Below are positions 1 through 6,834 of a stretch of DNA of 8,953 bases, piece after piece. Every line of letters starts with the position of its first letter. Position 1 is the stretch's first letter. A program made the translations under genes and the position numbers. The notes beneath the pieces are model-generated. The model made no database searches and was not told the origin of the DNA. It saw only the letters and a list, made by a program, of their open reading frames with translations. Source of the DNA: an uncultured Chloroflexaceae bacterium (lineage in GTDB: Bacteria > Chloroflexota > Chloroflexia > Chloroflexales > Chloroflexaceae); contig CAKZQX010000055.1 in the NCBI GenBank assembly GCA_937141995.1, forward strand, positions 1 to 8,953. Direction: 5' to 3'.

Positions 1-2
1 AA

Positions 3-200
3 CGCGGCGCGGCACTCACGGCGCGGCAGACGGTCGATCCGGCGGACATGACCTATCTGCTCGATCTAGCGGCCATGCTGGTAACGGAGATGGCCCACAC
101 GCGGGATGCAGTAGCCCGCGCCGGCCATGGGGACGCGATACCGGATGTGGCGCGCTTTGCCATCGGTGGAATGGGGCAGACGGCGGGGGAGGTGTTGTAG
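3..200 (+). CDS. C-terminal fragment of an unidentified protein
   Basis: This reading frame is open from the left edge and ends at TAG 198-200, giving the last 65 residues of a protein whose start lies outside the window. The fragment is rich in Ala, Gly, Arg and Asp, with GC-rich third positions (GCG, GCC, CGC, ACG) typical of a real gene here. It looks mostly helical, with an amphipathic stretch around 'MTYLLDLAAMLVTEMAH' and an end reading 'GMGQTAGEVL'. I see no catalytic motif, membrane segment or export signal and do not recognise the family. It converges on the VWA gene, with 344 bases between the two stops. Confidence 0.6.
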   Translation, partial: RGAALTARQTVDPADMTYLLDLAAMLVTEMAHTRDAVARAGHGDAIPDVARFAIGGMGQTAGEVL

Positions 201-285
201 GGCTACTGGTAGCAATGAAATGAAAAACTGATACACGACATTGTGGAACAGACAGGCTACCATCAGGATATATACCAACATATTC

Positions 286-338
286 TGTGATCAAAAGCAT
301 ACCGTGGCCGGTTTGTACACGTTATGCTTTTGATCACA
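286..338. terminator. Long near-perfect hairpin between convergent genes
   Basis: The arm 286-301 (TGTGATCAAAAGCATA) is the exact reverse complement of 323-338. After one mismatch (302/322), four more pairs (303-306 with 318-321) extend the stem to 21 positions around an 11-base loop. The element lies in the gap between a + gene ending at 200 and a - gene ending at 545. Read in either direction, the inner CGTG/CACG stem is followed within two bases by the same TATGCTTTTGATCACA string, so it could be a bidirectional terminator. The outer stem is AT-rich and there is no long T run, so an operator or a small palindromic repeat element is also possible. The inverted repeat is certain; its role is inferred. 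Confidence 0.55.
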
Positions 339-483
339 CGACACATAGGTGGAGCACATGGTTCGGTAAGTGATGCCATCGATGAAAAACGACCCTACCT
401 ATGCAGCTACCTGCCTCAGGTAGAATGGACCAGAAGTGGTGCAAAGCCCAGGTCATCGGAGCAAGCGCACCATGTACATAGAA

Positions 484-513
484 GTCTCCCGCAGGCTCAC
501 ACCTGCAGGAGAC
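484..513 (-). terminator. Hairpin just after the VWA gene stop
   Basis: GTCTCC (484-489) pairs with GGAGAC (508-513). After one C/A mismatch, GCAGG (491-495) pairs with CCTGC (502-506) around a six-base CTCACA loop. The hairpin starts 31 bases past the stop of the minus-strand VWA gene, a normal place for a terminator. The sequence after it on that strand (TTCTATGTACAT) is only mildly T-rich, so it may be a weak terminator or a 3'-end stabilising hairpin, with the longer hairpin at 286-338 as backup. Confidence 0.45.
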
Positions 514-544
514 CCCGCGACCGATACGATACTATATCGCCGGC

Positions 545-3500
545 TCACTGACTTATCATTGGGAGATAAACCCGACTCTCTCCGCCAGGTTGTGCCACAG
601 CACTTCGTGGCATTACGGCAAAATCTGTAAAGTGATCAAGTGTTGCAATGACCAGATTATCTTCCGTATTCACCTGGTCTGTCTGCACTTGAACCCATTT
701 ATTGCGCACTTCGTCGAAGTAGGCCAGGACAAGATCTTCCTCCGCAACATTCAACACCTGCGCCTGGGCATCTGTGTAGTGTGCCATAATGGTAATAGGT
801 TTACGGAAATGTGTCACTGGTTGTTCTGGCTGCTCCATGGTCTCGGCTTTCAGGCTGAAGCTAACCAGTGCATTTGCCGGCAATGGCAATGAGCTGTAGG
901 TCACTATCAGATCCTCATTCACAGCACCCGCTGGGAATGTCACCATCATAGATTCGGTTTCCAGTTCTCCACCCTGGCGGGTAATCACCGCACTGGCATC
1001 GGGTTGCACTGGACGCTCCGTCACTGTTGGCTCCGCCGTCGGCTGCACTGGACGCTCCGTCACCGTGGGTGTGGCCGTCGGCTCCGCCGTCGGCTGTATT
1101 GGGCGCTCCGTCACCGTGGGTGTGGCCGTCGGTTCCGCCGTCGGCTGTATTGGGCGCTCCGTCACTGTGGGTGTGGCCGTCGGTTCCGCCGTCGGCTGTA
1201 TTGGGCGCTCCGTCGCCGTCGGCTCAATCGCTGGGCGTTCCGTCGCCGTCGGCGTGGCCGTCGGTAATGCGGAAATGTCTACTGCACACACCGAAAGCTT
1301 GAAGGAAACCGACTCGGCACTGGTACCAGTGAGCAGATGATCAACCTTGACGGTCAGTGTCCCGGCCGGCAGACTCTTCTCCGTACGCCAGGGACCCACG
1401 GGGAACCAGGCATCACCAGCCGTCTGGTCATAGTAAGTGCCAACACGATCGCCATTAATCGTCACGTTGAACTCCTCGTGGAGTTGACTCTGCCCACAAT
1501 TTCTGCCATCCGGACACGACTCCGGATGACCTTCCTGAGCATACCCCACTACCACCACCTGTGTTTCTTCCGGCAAGGTTAGTTCATACGTGCGAGACTG
1601 TCCGCTCTCCTTATCGCGCCGCACGTAGCCGGAGACATGTTCCAGCAACTCACTGTCTGGTGGGCAGGTTGCAAACGTAGGTTCGACCAGGAGGCCAGGA
1701 GTCGGGTCGGTACCACCCAGATCTAGTCGAACCAGATCTCCTTCTTCCCAGGTTGTCACAGCCGAGAGGGGACCTTCAGTCGTTTCAACCACAACCCTGA
1801 CAATATCACCGGGTTGTCCACCTTCAATGGCTTCCGTATCGGGAATATCACCCGGAACAGTGAGTGTGTAGCGACCGCTCCCCCTAGTAGAGGTAAAGAT
1901 GGGCGACGAGGCAACGATGCGTCCATTGATAATCGCATGGATCACTGTACCATCTGGTACGGGTTCTCCCGGGCTCACCACCTTGCCAAAGACATTAAAT
2001 GGAAGCGGCGGTACTGGCGGTGAGTTCCGTAGCGTCACAATATTGCTATTTGCCGCCTCATCGTCTTCATTCTTGCTACGCACCATATAAAATGGTGCTT
2101 CGGCCCCGATAGGTGCATCCACATCAATAAAGCGTAGTGCTTCAGTGCCATCATTTCCGTCCGGTTCAACTTCGGCAATAACCGTGACATCGGGATCACC
2201 GGGCACAAAGTTATCACGGTCGCTCCGCAGCACCTCATAGATCTGATTGGGCTTCTCATGCTGCCAGATAATAGCGGTTCCATCCGCGACTGCATCGATC
2301 GCAGCAATGGGCGCGACCGGTGGCGCATCCTCCGGCAGGATGACGATCTCAAACCGGGTACCACCCACATCCTGGACCGGCGGCAGGTTTGCCTCCTGGA
2401 AAACATCGACAATCACCTTGCCTGGTTTTGCTGATGCGTCTGGCGTAAATATAAATTCTACCTCATCACCGTCGGTATCTGGCTGGAGATTAACAAGCCG
2501 ACCACCATCGCGGTCAATGATGACCGACTGCTCTCCACGCCGCACAATGCCTTCGCCCTGGACCGTTCGCGGATCTGCCAGGTTGCCTGGCCGCAGCTCA
2601 ATCGTGCCGGGGAATGGCGGAGTGGACTCGATAATGAGATCTGAGTTCTGTTGTCCGATTGGACGGACAACGTATTGCCGATTAATCGGCGTACCCCGTG
2701 GAGCCTGGATCACATCAAAGTTCTTCCAGGCGATATTATTGTTGTTCTTCGTCTTTTCAACTGTGTGAACCGTTTCCGGGAACGTCATCGGGTCGGTGTC
2801 GGACACCCAGCGGGCCAGCATGCAGTAGTGACCAGGCGCAGGGATCTTATCCACCGGCCAGGGGATCCGCACCGTGCGCTCACGCTCACCCGGAGCAATG
2901 GAGATATCGTACCTGGCATTGATCCAGGTCCAGTCACCTGAGACAGGACCACCATCGGGAGCGGATGGATTCCACTGTGACGCGCCACCCAGCGATGAAA
3001 AGTAGAGATGCAGATCACCGGTTGCGCCCTGTGGCGGCGACTCCGTATTGGGGCCATTATTGCGTAGCGTGACATAGATATAGGTTTCCGGGTACCCGAA
3101 TACAACCTTTTGATGCGTGTCACACTCTTCATCACCCATACAGACCTTGATATCCGGACTGTTCCATATGGGCGCAACATTACTTGGTTCATGCCCAACA
3201 TCGGCCACATGGTCTTTGATCCAGACATCAGGGCGGAACGCACACGTCTCCAGCAAGCTCTTGATCGCATCAAGCGTCCCACTACCATCACTGGCTGTCT
3301 CACGGTAGATCCCACCTGTCGTCTCGGCATAGTCCTGCATGACGGGACGCGCCAGTTCTGGATTTGACCAATCGGTCATCGTGGGGACAAAAACCGGCAC
3401 AATGAAGATACCTTTGGCGGCGGCTTCCAGCGCCCGATTATGGGCATTGACATCATCAACACCCTCTTCATACAGATCATCCAAGCCGCCCGGTTCAGCG

Positions 3501-3988
3501 TCCGTTACCAGCACAATGATCTTACGCGCTTCAGGCCGCCAGCTTGCCGCAAAATCATCATTTCCATTGATTATCACACGCAACGCCTCGTCGCTTGCTT
3601 CTGGCGATCCCTCGCCACCATTGGCAAACAAGCTCTGAATATTGGTGATTACCGCATCGGCATTATCGGGCGCCAGTTCGTTGCGTATGGTGACATCATC
3701 CTTAAAGGTAACCAATCCCAGCCGGAGATCACCATCAGAAGCAGTATCGATCTCAGCAATGAGATCTTTGATACCTGCCTTGATATTAGCGATAGCTGAT
3801 TCCATGCTGCCAGTGTCGTCGATAGCAATGACAATATCCATCGGCCCGCAGAATGCCTCTTGATTGTTTCCAGGCGCAGCCGTGATAAATGGAGTTGCGG
3901 TCGATGGTCCATACCCCATAAAGAGCATTAAAAATACCCCCATGAAGAAGAACAGGCGTACCCATGCCGGTTTCGTCCAGGTGAGCAT
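545..3988 (-). CDS. Secreted multidomain von Willebrand factor A protein
   Basis: A 1147-residue secreted protein. ATG at 3988 is supported by a strong Shine-Dalgarno (AAGGAGGA, 3996-4003, 7-base gap). A hydrophobic signal segment covers residues 11-26. The VWA domain (about 48-248) has a complete metal site: D57-x-T-x-S61, T94 in LVTF, D163 in LVTDAE, and GGEGSPEA at 124-131. Residues 254-426 match a domain I recall from secreted bacterial proteases and surface proteins (EPSN, NSPDIKV, HYCMLARW, DPM, NNNIAWKN). Then come a beta region (430-550), a fibronectin-III-like domain (556-653), a carboxypeptidase-regulatory-like domain (664-735), a Cys-containing beta domain (774-903), a Pro/Thr stalk (909-993) and a ZU5/GAIN-like region (998-1126, ending in HFTDFAVM). 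The tail RVYLPMISQ has no membrane helix or LPxTG. Metal-dependent adhesion or matrix binding is likely; the ligand is unknown. Confidence 0.93.
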   Translation of the reverse strand: MLTWTKPAWVRLFFFMGVFLMLFMGYGPSTATPFITAAPGNNQEAFCGPMDIVIAIDDTGSMESAIANIKAGIKDLIAEIDTASDGDLRLGLVTFKDDVTIRNELAPDNADAVITNIQSLFANGGEGSPEASDEALRVIINGNDDFAASWRPEARKIIVLVTDAEPGGLDDLYEEGVDDVNAHNRALEAAAKGIFIVPVFVPTMTDWSNPELARPVMQDYAETTGGIYRETASDGSGTLDAIKSLLETCAFRPDVWIKDHVADVGHEPSNVAPIWNSPDIKVCMGDEECDTHQKVVFGYPETYIYVTLRNNGPNTESPPQGATGDLHLYFSSLGGASQWNPSAPDGGPVSGDWTWINARYDISIAPGERERTVRIPWPVDKIPAPGHYCMLARWVSDTDPMTFPETVHTVEKTKNNNNIAWKNFDVIQAPRGTPINRQYVVRPIGQQNSDLIIESTPPFPGTIELRPGNLADPRTVQGEGIVRRGEQSVIIDRDGGRLVNLQPDTDGDEVEFIFTPDASAKPGKVIVDVFQEANLPPVQDVGGTRFEIVILPEDAPPVAPIAAIDAVADGTAIIWQHEKPNQIYEVLRSDRDNFVPGDPDVTVIAEVEPDGNDGTEALRFIDVDAPIGAEAPFYMVRSKNEDDEAANSNIVTLRNSPPVPPLPFNVFGKVVSPGEPVPDGTVIHAIINGRIVASSPIFTSTRGSGRYTLTVPGDIPDTEAIEGGQPGDIVRVVVETTEGPLSAVTTWEEGDLVRLDLGGTDPTPGLLVEPTFATCPPDSELLEHVSGYVRRDKESGQSRTYELTLPEETQVVVVGYAQEGHPESCPDGRNCGQSQLHEEFNVTINGDRVGTYYDQTAGDAWFPVGPWRTEKSLPAGTLTVKVDHLLTGTSAESVSFKLSVCAVDISALPTATPTATERPAIEPTATERPIQPTAEPTATPTVTERPIQPTAEPTATPTVTERPIQPTAEPTATPTVTERPVQPTAEPTVTERPVQPDASAVITRQGGELETESMMVTFPAGAVNEDLIVTYSSLPLPANALVSFSLKAETMEQPEQPVTHFRKPITIMAHYTDAQAQVLNVAEEDLVLAYFDEVRNKWVQVQTDQVNTEDNLVIATLDHFTDFAVMPRSAVAQPGGESRVYLPMISQ
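1011..1265. repeat. 51-bp coding minisatellite (Pro/Thr stalk of the VWA protein)
   Basis: Units begin at 1011, 1050, 1101, 1152 and 1203, each starting with GG(A/G)CGCTCCGTC on the + strand. Three are exactly 51 bp, the first is a 39-bp version lacking 12 bp, and the last degenerates toward 1265. On the coding strand a unit encodes the 17-residue ERPIQPTAEPTATPTVT. All length changes are multiples of three, so the frame holds. The units differ at only a few bases, which suggests recent expansion or homogenisation. The product is an extended, probably rigid and O-glycosylatable spacer between the folded part of the protein and its C-terminal domain. Confidence 0.9.
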
Positions 3989-4052
3989 ATAACGTTCCTC
4001 CTTTAGTCGTTCCGAATAACATGATCGTCTCTATGCCAGCGTGCGTGTAGCA

Positions 4053-4091
4053 TGAACCAGGGGTTCACTTTTTCTGGCGATAAGGGTTCAC
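4053..4091. promoter_or_regulatory. GGTTCA repeat cluster upstream of the VWA gene
   Basis: GGGTTCAC occurs twice in the same orientation (4061-4068 and 4084-4091), 23 bp apart, close to two helical turns. The first copy also forms an inverted repeat, TGAACC-AGG-GGTTCA (4053-4067). The cluster lies 65-103 bases upstream of the VWA start codon, where an operator or activator site would be expected. I could not identify the protein that binds it or a convincing sigma-70 promoter beside it. Confidence 0.35.
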
Positions 4092-4098
4092 CTTTGCA

Positions 4099-4123
4099 TG
4101 ACACTTTGTAGTAAACAGTGTCA
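4099..4123. promoter_or_regulatory. TGACACT-N11-AGTGTCA inverted repeat
   Basis: Two perfect 7-bp arms are separated by 11 bases, a dyad geometry suited to a dimeric regulator. It is 110 bases upstream of the VWA start and 8 bases from the GGTTCA cluster. Another TGACACT lies alone at 4493-4499. The right arm overlaps the stop codon of the doubtful small ORF 4121-4351, so it could instead be a weak hairpin at that gene's end; there is no T run after it on the minus strand. Confidence 0.3.
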
Positions 4124-4351
4124 AACTGGAGTTAGTTGTTGTAAGACTGTTTGCACCTCCTCTCTCACGACTTCCGCCGCACATGCGGTACCTTCTATGT
4201 TGTTCTTTGACGGAAAATGTTCCTCCTCACTTTGGGTTTCTGCTGGCATATGCCGCACTTTGCGAACATGCGCGATTGTGCGCTGCTTTGCACAATCCAG
4301 AGAACAGGCCGCACAGCGGTAGCAGGCGGTTTCATTACTCCAGAGACACAT
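4121..4351 (-). CDS. Possible small Cys-rich protein (4Fe-4S-like motif)
   Basis: A 76-residue frame from ATG 4351 (GGAGAG at 4363-4368 is a mediocre, 11-base-distant ribosome site; an in-frame TTG at 4378 is an alternative). Residues 10-20 contain CYRCAACSLDC, spaced CxxCxxCxxxC as in 4Fe-4S ferredoxin-type sites such as those of HdrC-like proteins, but the Pro that usually follows the last Cys is missing (Ala-Lys instead). The rest is hydrophilic and acidic with no recognisable domain. It could be a real small gene, a decayed piece of an iron-sulfur protein, or chance: the frame is short and codon bias is not decisive. It lies 132 bases upstream of the VWA gene on the same strand. Confidence 0.2.
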   Translation of the reverse strand: MCLWSNETACYRCAACSLDCAKQRTIAHVRKVRHMPAETQSEEEHFPSKNNIEGTACAAEVVREEVQTVLQQLTPV

Positions 4352-4378
4352 GAAAGGTATCTCTCTCCGTGCTCCCAA

Positions 4379-4717
4379 CCGCAGTCAAATGTCAACAGAC
4401 CCTACACGCTCACAGGGGGACATCGACAATCAGTTGCTTCAATCTGGTTGTATGCAGGTGGTATATATCGACACGCTACGTTGGGAATGATGTGACACTG
4501 GTCTGCATACCATATCCATACGCAGTATGACATGGCACACCTGTGGTAAGCAGTAGTGCAGGAGGTGATGGTAACGTCAGGTGTGTGAATACGCTTACTG
4601 GTGTTTTGAGGATTTGCTATGATGTTACGATCAGTATTCGTACGCTCTCTACGATAATGAAATCAGCCTCCTTTTACAAGACCCTTTATCCTGCATTACC
4701 GTGTGCTGATCTGCCGC
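4379..4717. other. Gene-free part of the 1-kb gap
   Basis: No convincing gene on either strand. A + strand frame from GTG 4543 to 4752 runs into the tandem repeat but has poor composition and no clear family. Small inverted repeats are present: GTATGCAG (4450-4457) with CTGCATAC (4503-4510), and CATAC-GCA-GTATG (4517-4529). GC is lower than in the flanking genes, consistent with a non-coding or decayed region. Confidence 0.4.
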
Positions 4718-4861
4718 AACGTGCAACGAGACTCATTGACACGTCACCATAGTGCATAGATTAATGAGAGGAGGGGAATACACGTGACTAACGTGCAACG
4801 AGACTCATTGACACGTCACCATGGCGCATAGATTAATGAGAGGAGGGGAATACACGTGACT
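4718..4861. repeat. 72-bp tandem duplication with orphan ribosome sites
   Basis: Copies 4718-4789 and 4790-4861 lie head to tail and differ at two bases only, both transitions (4751 A vs 4823 G; 4753 T vs 4825 C). Each copy ends in a strong + strand Shine-Dalgarno AGGAGGGG (4769-4776 and 4841-4848) followed after 7 bases by GTG (4784 and 4856). The resulting frames are tiny: 15 residues (4784-4831), mostly inside the second copy, and 7 residues (4856-4879). No + strand gene follows, because the next gene is on the other strand. It may be a duplicated start region of a lost gene, a leader-peptide-like element or part of a small RNA. Confidence 0.85.
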
Positions 4862-4929
4862 GAGGTACGGAGTGCGTGAGAATGGGTGGCTGGTCTTGCA
4901 CTGCGATGTGGCAGGACTATACGTATCCG

Positions 4930-4963
4930 GGTGGCACCTGATGGGAGAACACCAGGTGCCACC
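4930..4963 (-). terminator. Hairpin after the CAP/beta-sandwich gene
   Basis: GGTGGCACCTG (4930-4940) is the exact reverse complement of 4953-4963, giving an 11-bp GC-rich stem with a 12-base loop. It begins 26 bases past the TAA stop (4990-4992) of the minus-strand CAP gene, where a transcription terminator belongs. No T run follows on that strand, so termination may need a factor or the hairpin may protect the RNA end. Confidence 0.5.
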
Positions 4964-4989
4964 GGGTTATCTACTGGTACAAGACGGGT

Positions 4990-6498
4990 TTAACGGACAA
5001 GAAGTGGCATATAGACCCTTGAGATAATCTCATCATCGACAGGCTTTTTAGGCAGGGTTACAACGTCCTTTGTACTCATTTCCATTATTGCCGAAAAGCC
5101 GCCCTGTTCATCAGTATAGCGTGCCTGGACACCCTGACCGCGATAGTTTCCACCGGGTAGTACCCAGGTAAGAGTATCTTGTACTGGTTGAGAGGCAGTA
5201 AAAATGGTAACAGTATCGATAACGACATCGGCACTGCCGCTGCGCCAGACCTTTATATTCAGGAAGGGGTGTTCCGGGTCGGTCGGAAACGTAAAGGGCA
5301 GCGCAAACTCCTGGTACACATTGGTAGCCGCAAAGTCCCGGCCGGTCAGATGAAGCGGCCCATACGTGGACTGCGCACCTTCAACCGCGATCCGGGCGAT
5401 CTCACTGGTTGTTGTATTGTCACTTGCCTTCAACCGGAAGTAGGCTACGAGCGGCTGATCTTTGATGAACCCGGTGGTGCTGAACCAGGCAAACGACTCG
5501 CCATCGCCTGGTTCCAGGCGGAAGGCTGTGTTCCCCATTGCATCAGGATCTTGTACCCGTTCCCCGTTGCCCCACCAGAGGTTGAAGAGATCGAACGAGT
5601 CATCAGCCAGCCAGCCTGTACTGAACTGCACCTGTGGCCAGCCGCTCTGGTCGGTGCCCGTAATCGTGATTTCAGACCGGGTGGTGCTCATCAGTACATC
5701 GCTCAGTTCCGCACGCGGTAGGGTTTCCCCCAGATAAATCGTGTCGCTCACCGTGACCGTGCGCCCCAGATGGTCACGTGTCTTGACATACACCGTACGC
5801 CAGCCAGTGCCCGGCTCCAGAGTCCAACGCTTTTCAGCGGTATAGGGCTCCCACAGCGCATCGGCAAATGACGGGTTATTGCTAACCAGCATCTCGACCG
5901 CCGCACCCATGCCAACCATATCCCCATCACCTGAAGCGCTATAGATATACAACCCAACCTGTGGGGTCGTCGTTGTTAGCGCTTCATGCTCAATGATGAC
6001 CGGTGGATAGACCGGGTCATAGCCAAACATCTGCGCAACATACCCCCGATCACCACCACGATAGAAGCCCAGACCAATCTCACGGTGACAGTCACACAGG
6101 AGATTCGCACGGTGTCCACTGCTGTCCAGCCAGCCCTGGATAGCATCGGCAGGCGATACATAGCCACAAAACGCATTTTCGGCACCCGCCATACCGGGGT
6201 AGCCATATTCACGGGCACGATAGTCTGGCCAGAACCCCCGACTGTCCTGATGTCCACAGTACGGTTTGTGGCGATTTTCAACCGAGTCCCACGCGAACCA
6301 GCGGGCAGCCCGGGTCATCTGCACATTTGCTCGTAGTGGCGGGACACCATGGTCGCGCCGGGCCAGGTTGCCCAGGTAGATCGTCATCAACTCGTCATAC
6401 AGACGGTCGGTGTTCTGAGCCTCACGCCCATATCCAGTACCCGTAAGCAGGGATGTCATCAGGATGACAATGATACCGAGTATCCAATAGTGTTTCAT
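4990..6498 (-). CDS. Secreted CAP-domain protein with beta-sandwich tail
   Basis: A 502-residue protein. ATG at 6498 has AGGAG at 6509-6513 with a 10-base gap. Residues 4-24 are a signal peptide, probably cut near GYG-RE. The CAP (CRISP/antigen 5/PR-1, SCP-like) domain covers about 32-162: H83 in CGHQD, E107 in GAEN and H129 in SSGHRANLL supply the usual CAP-cavity residues, and AQMFGY closes the fold. C81, C111, C135 and C137 may form disulfides. Residues 170-256 look like a bacterial Ig-type domain (WRTVYVKTRDHLGRTVTVSDTI). Residues 275-435 look like one or two carbohydrate-binding-type beta sandwiches (WFSTTGF, YFRLKASD, VIDTVTIF). The end, ISRVYMPLLVR, resembles that of the VWA protein. 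Bacterial CAP proteins are extracellular but mostly of unknown activity; I infer a cell-surface role. The gene is 336 bases downstream of a second CAP gene. Confidence 0.92.
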   Translation of the reverse strand: MKHYWILGIIVILMTSLLTGTGYGREAQNTDRLYDELMTIYLGNLARRDHGVPPLRANVQMTRAARWFAWDSVENRHKPYCGHQDSRGFWPDYRAREYGYPGMAGAENAFCGYVSPADAIQGWLDSSGHRANLLCDCHREIGLGFYRGGDRGYVAQMFGYDPVYPPVIIEHEALTTTTPQVGLYIYSASGDGDMVGMGAAVEMLVSNNPSFADALWEPYTAEKRWTLEPGTGWRTVYVKTRDHLGRTVTVSDTIYLGETLPRAELSDVLMSTTRSEITITGTDQSGWPQVQFSTGWLADDSFDLFNLWWGNGERVQDPDAMGNTAFRLEPGDGESFAWFSTTGFIKDQPLVAYFRLKASDNTTTSEIARIAVEGAQSTYGPLHLTGRDFAATNVYQEFALPFTFPTDPEHPFLNIKVWRSGSADVVIDTVTIFTASQPVQDTLTWVLPGGNYRGQGVQARYTDEQGGFSAIMEMSTKDVVTLPKKPVDDEIISRVYMPLLVR

Positions 6499-6834
6499 AC
6501 CAGGTTCGCTCCTATACTATGTACAGAGTGCAAGGCGCTGACGAAATCAAGGCAACAGCAGAGCAGGGAAACCCGAAACGAGTTCCCATCCTGGTTCTTG
6601 AGAGAAATATCCGTGTTGAATTAAGGGAGTGAGGCAGATCTGCCTCACTGGATGTACAGACTTACACCGAAACGGGTAGTCATTGTGTCCGGGCGGGTGG
6701 AAGCTGTGAGTAGGCACCAACCAGCATTCGTGGCATACGTGCTCCTCCTTCCTGGTGGTTCAATTGCTGCGTCTCCGCAGTACAACTATCCCGAGACATG
6801 CTGGCACGCGAACGACAATGGGAGCATTAGATTG
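6499..6834. other. Gap between the two CAP genes
   Basis: These 336 bases contain no convincing gene. They hold the ribosome site for the downstream CAP gene, the 22-bp palindrome described separately, and a weak 5-bp hairpin (CTGCG-TCTC-CGCAG, 6767-6780) that could be part of the 3' end of the upstream CAP transcript. I do not see a strong sigma-70 promoter. Confidence 0.4.
6628..6649. promoter_or_regulatory. 22-bp perfect palindrome
   Basis: AGTGAGGCAGA (6628-6638) is directly followed by its exact reverse complement (6639-6649), with no spacer. It lies 129 bases upstream of the CAP/beta-sandwich gene and 185 bases after the stop of the preceding CAP gene. An operator for a dimeric regulator fits best. 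As RNA it would fold with a GATC loop and is followed on the minus strand by CCCTTAATTC, a poor terminator tail, but a terminator cannot be excluded. Confidence 0.5.

Noticed and set aside
324..630. Two + strand frames (324-551, 436-630) in the convergent gap
   Set aside because: The first starts inside the hairpin at 324, neither has a good ribosome site, and both run into the end of the VWA gene.
1004..1340. Three overlapping + strand frames rich in Arg/Trp/Leu or Val/Gly opposite the VWA stalk
   Set aside because: They are antisense shadows of the 51-bp repeat; the repeat keeps all frames open and the sense frame belongs to the 1147-residue protein.
2247..2768. A 173-residue + strand frame opposite the VWA gene
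   Set aside because: Ser/Thr/Arg-rich shadow of the sense coding frame with no domain or ribosome site.
4543..4752. A 69-residue + strand frame ending in the first 72-bp repeat copy
   Set aside because: Composition is unconvincing, and the stop depends on one of the two bases that differ between repeat copies (TAG in the first, TGG in the second).
4718..4861. CRISPR or attachment-site interpretation of the tandem repeat
   Set aside because: There are only two copies, with no spacer between them and no integrase or cas gene nearby.
5179..5721. A 180-residue + strand frame opposite the CAP/beta-sandwich gene
   Set aside because: It lies wholly inside a well-supported minus-strand gene with recognisable domains, and its own translation resembles no family.
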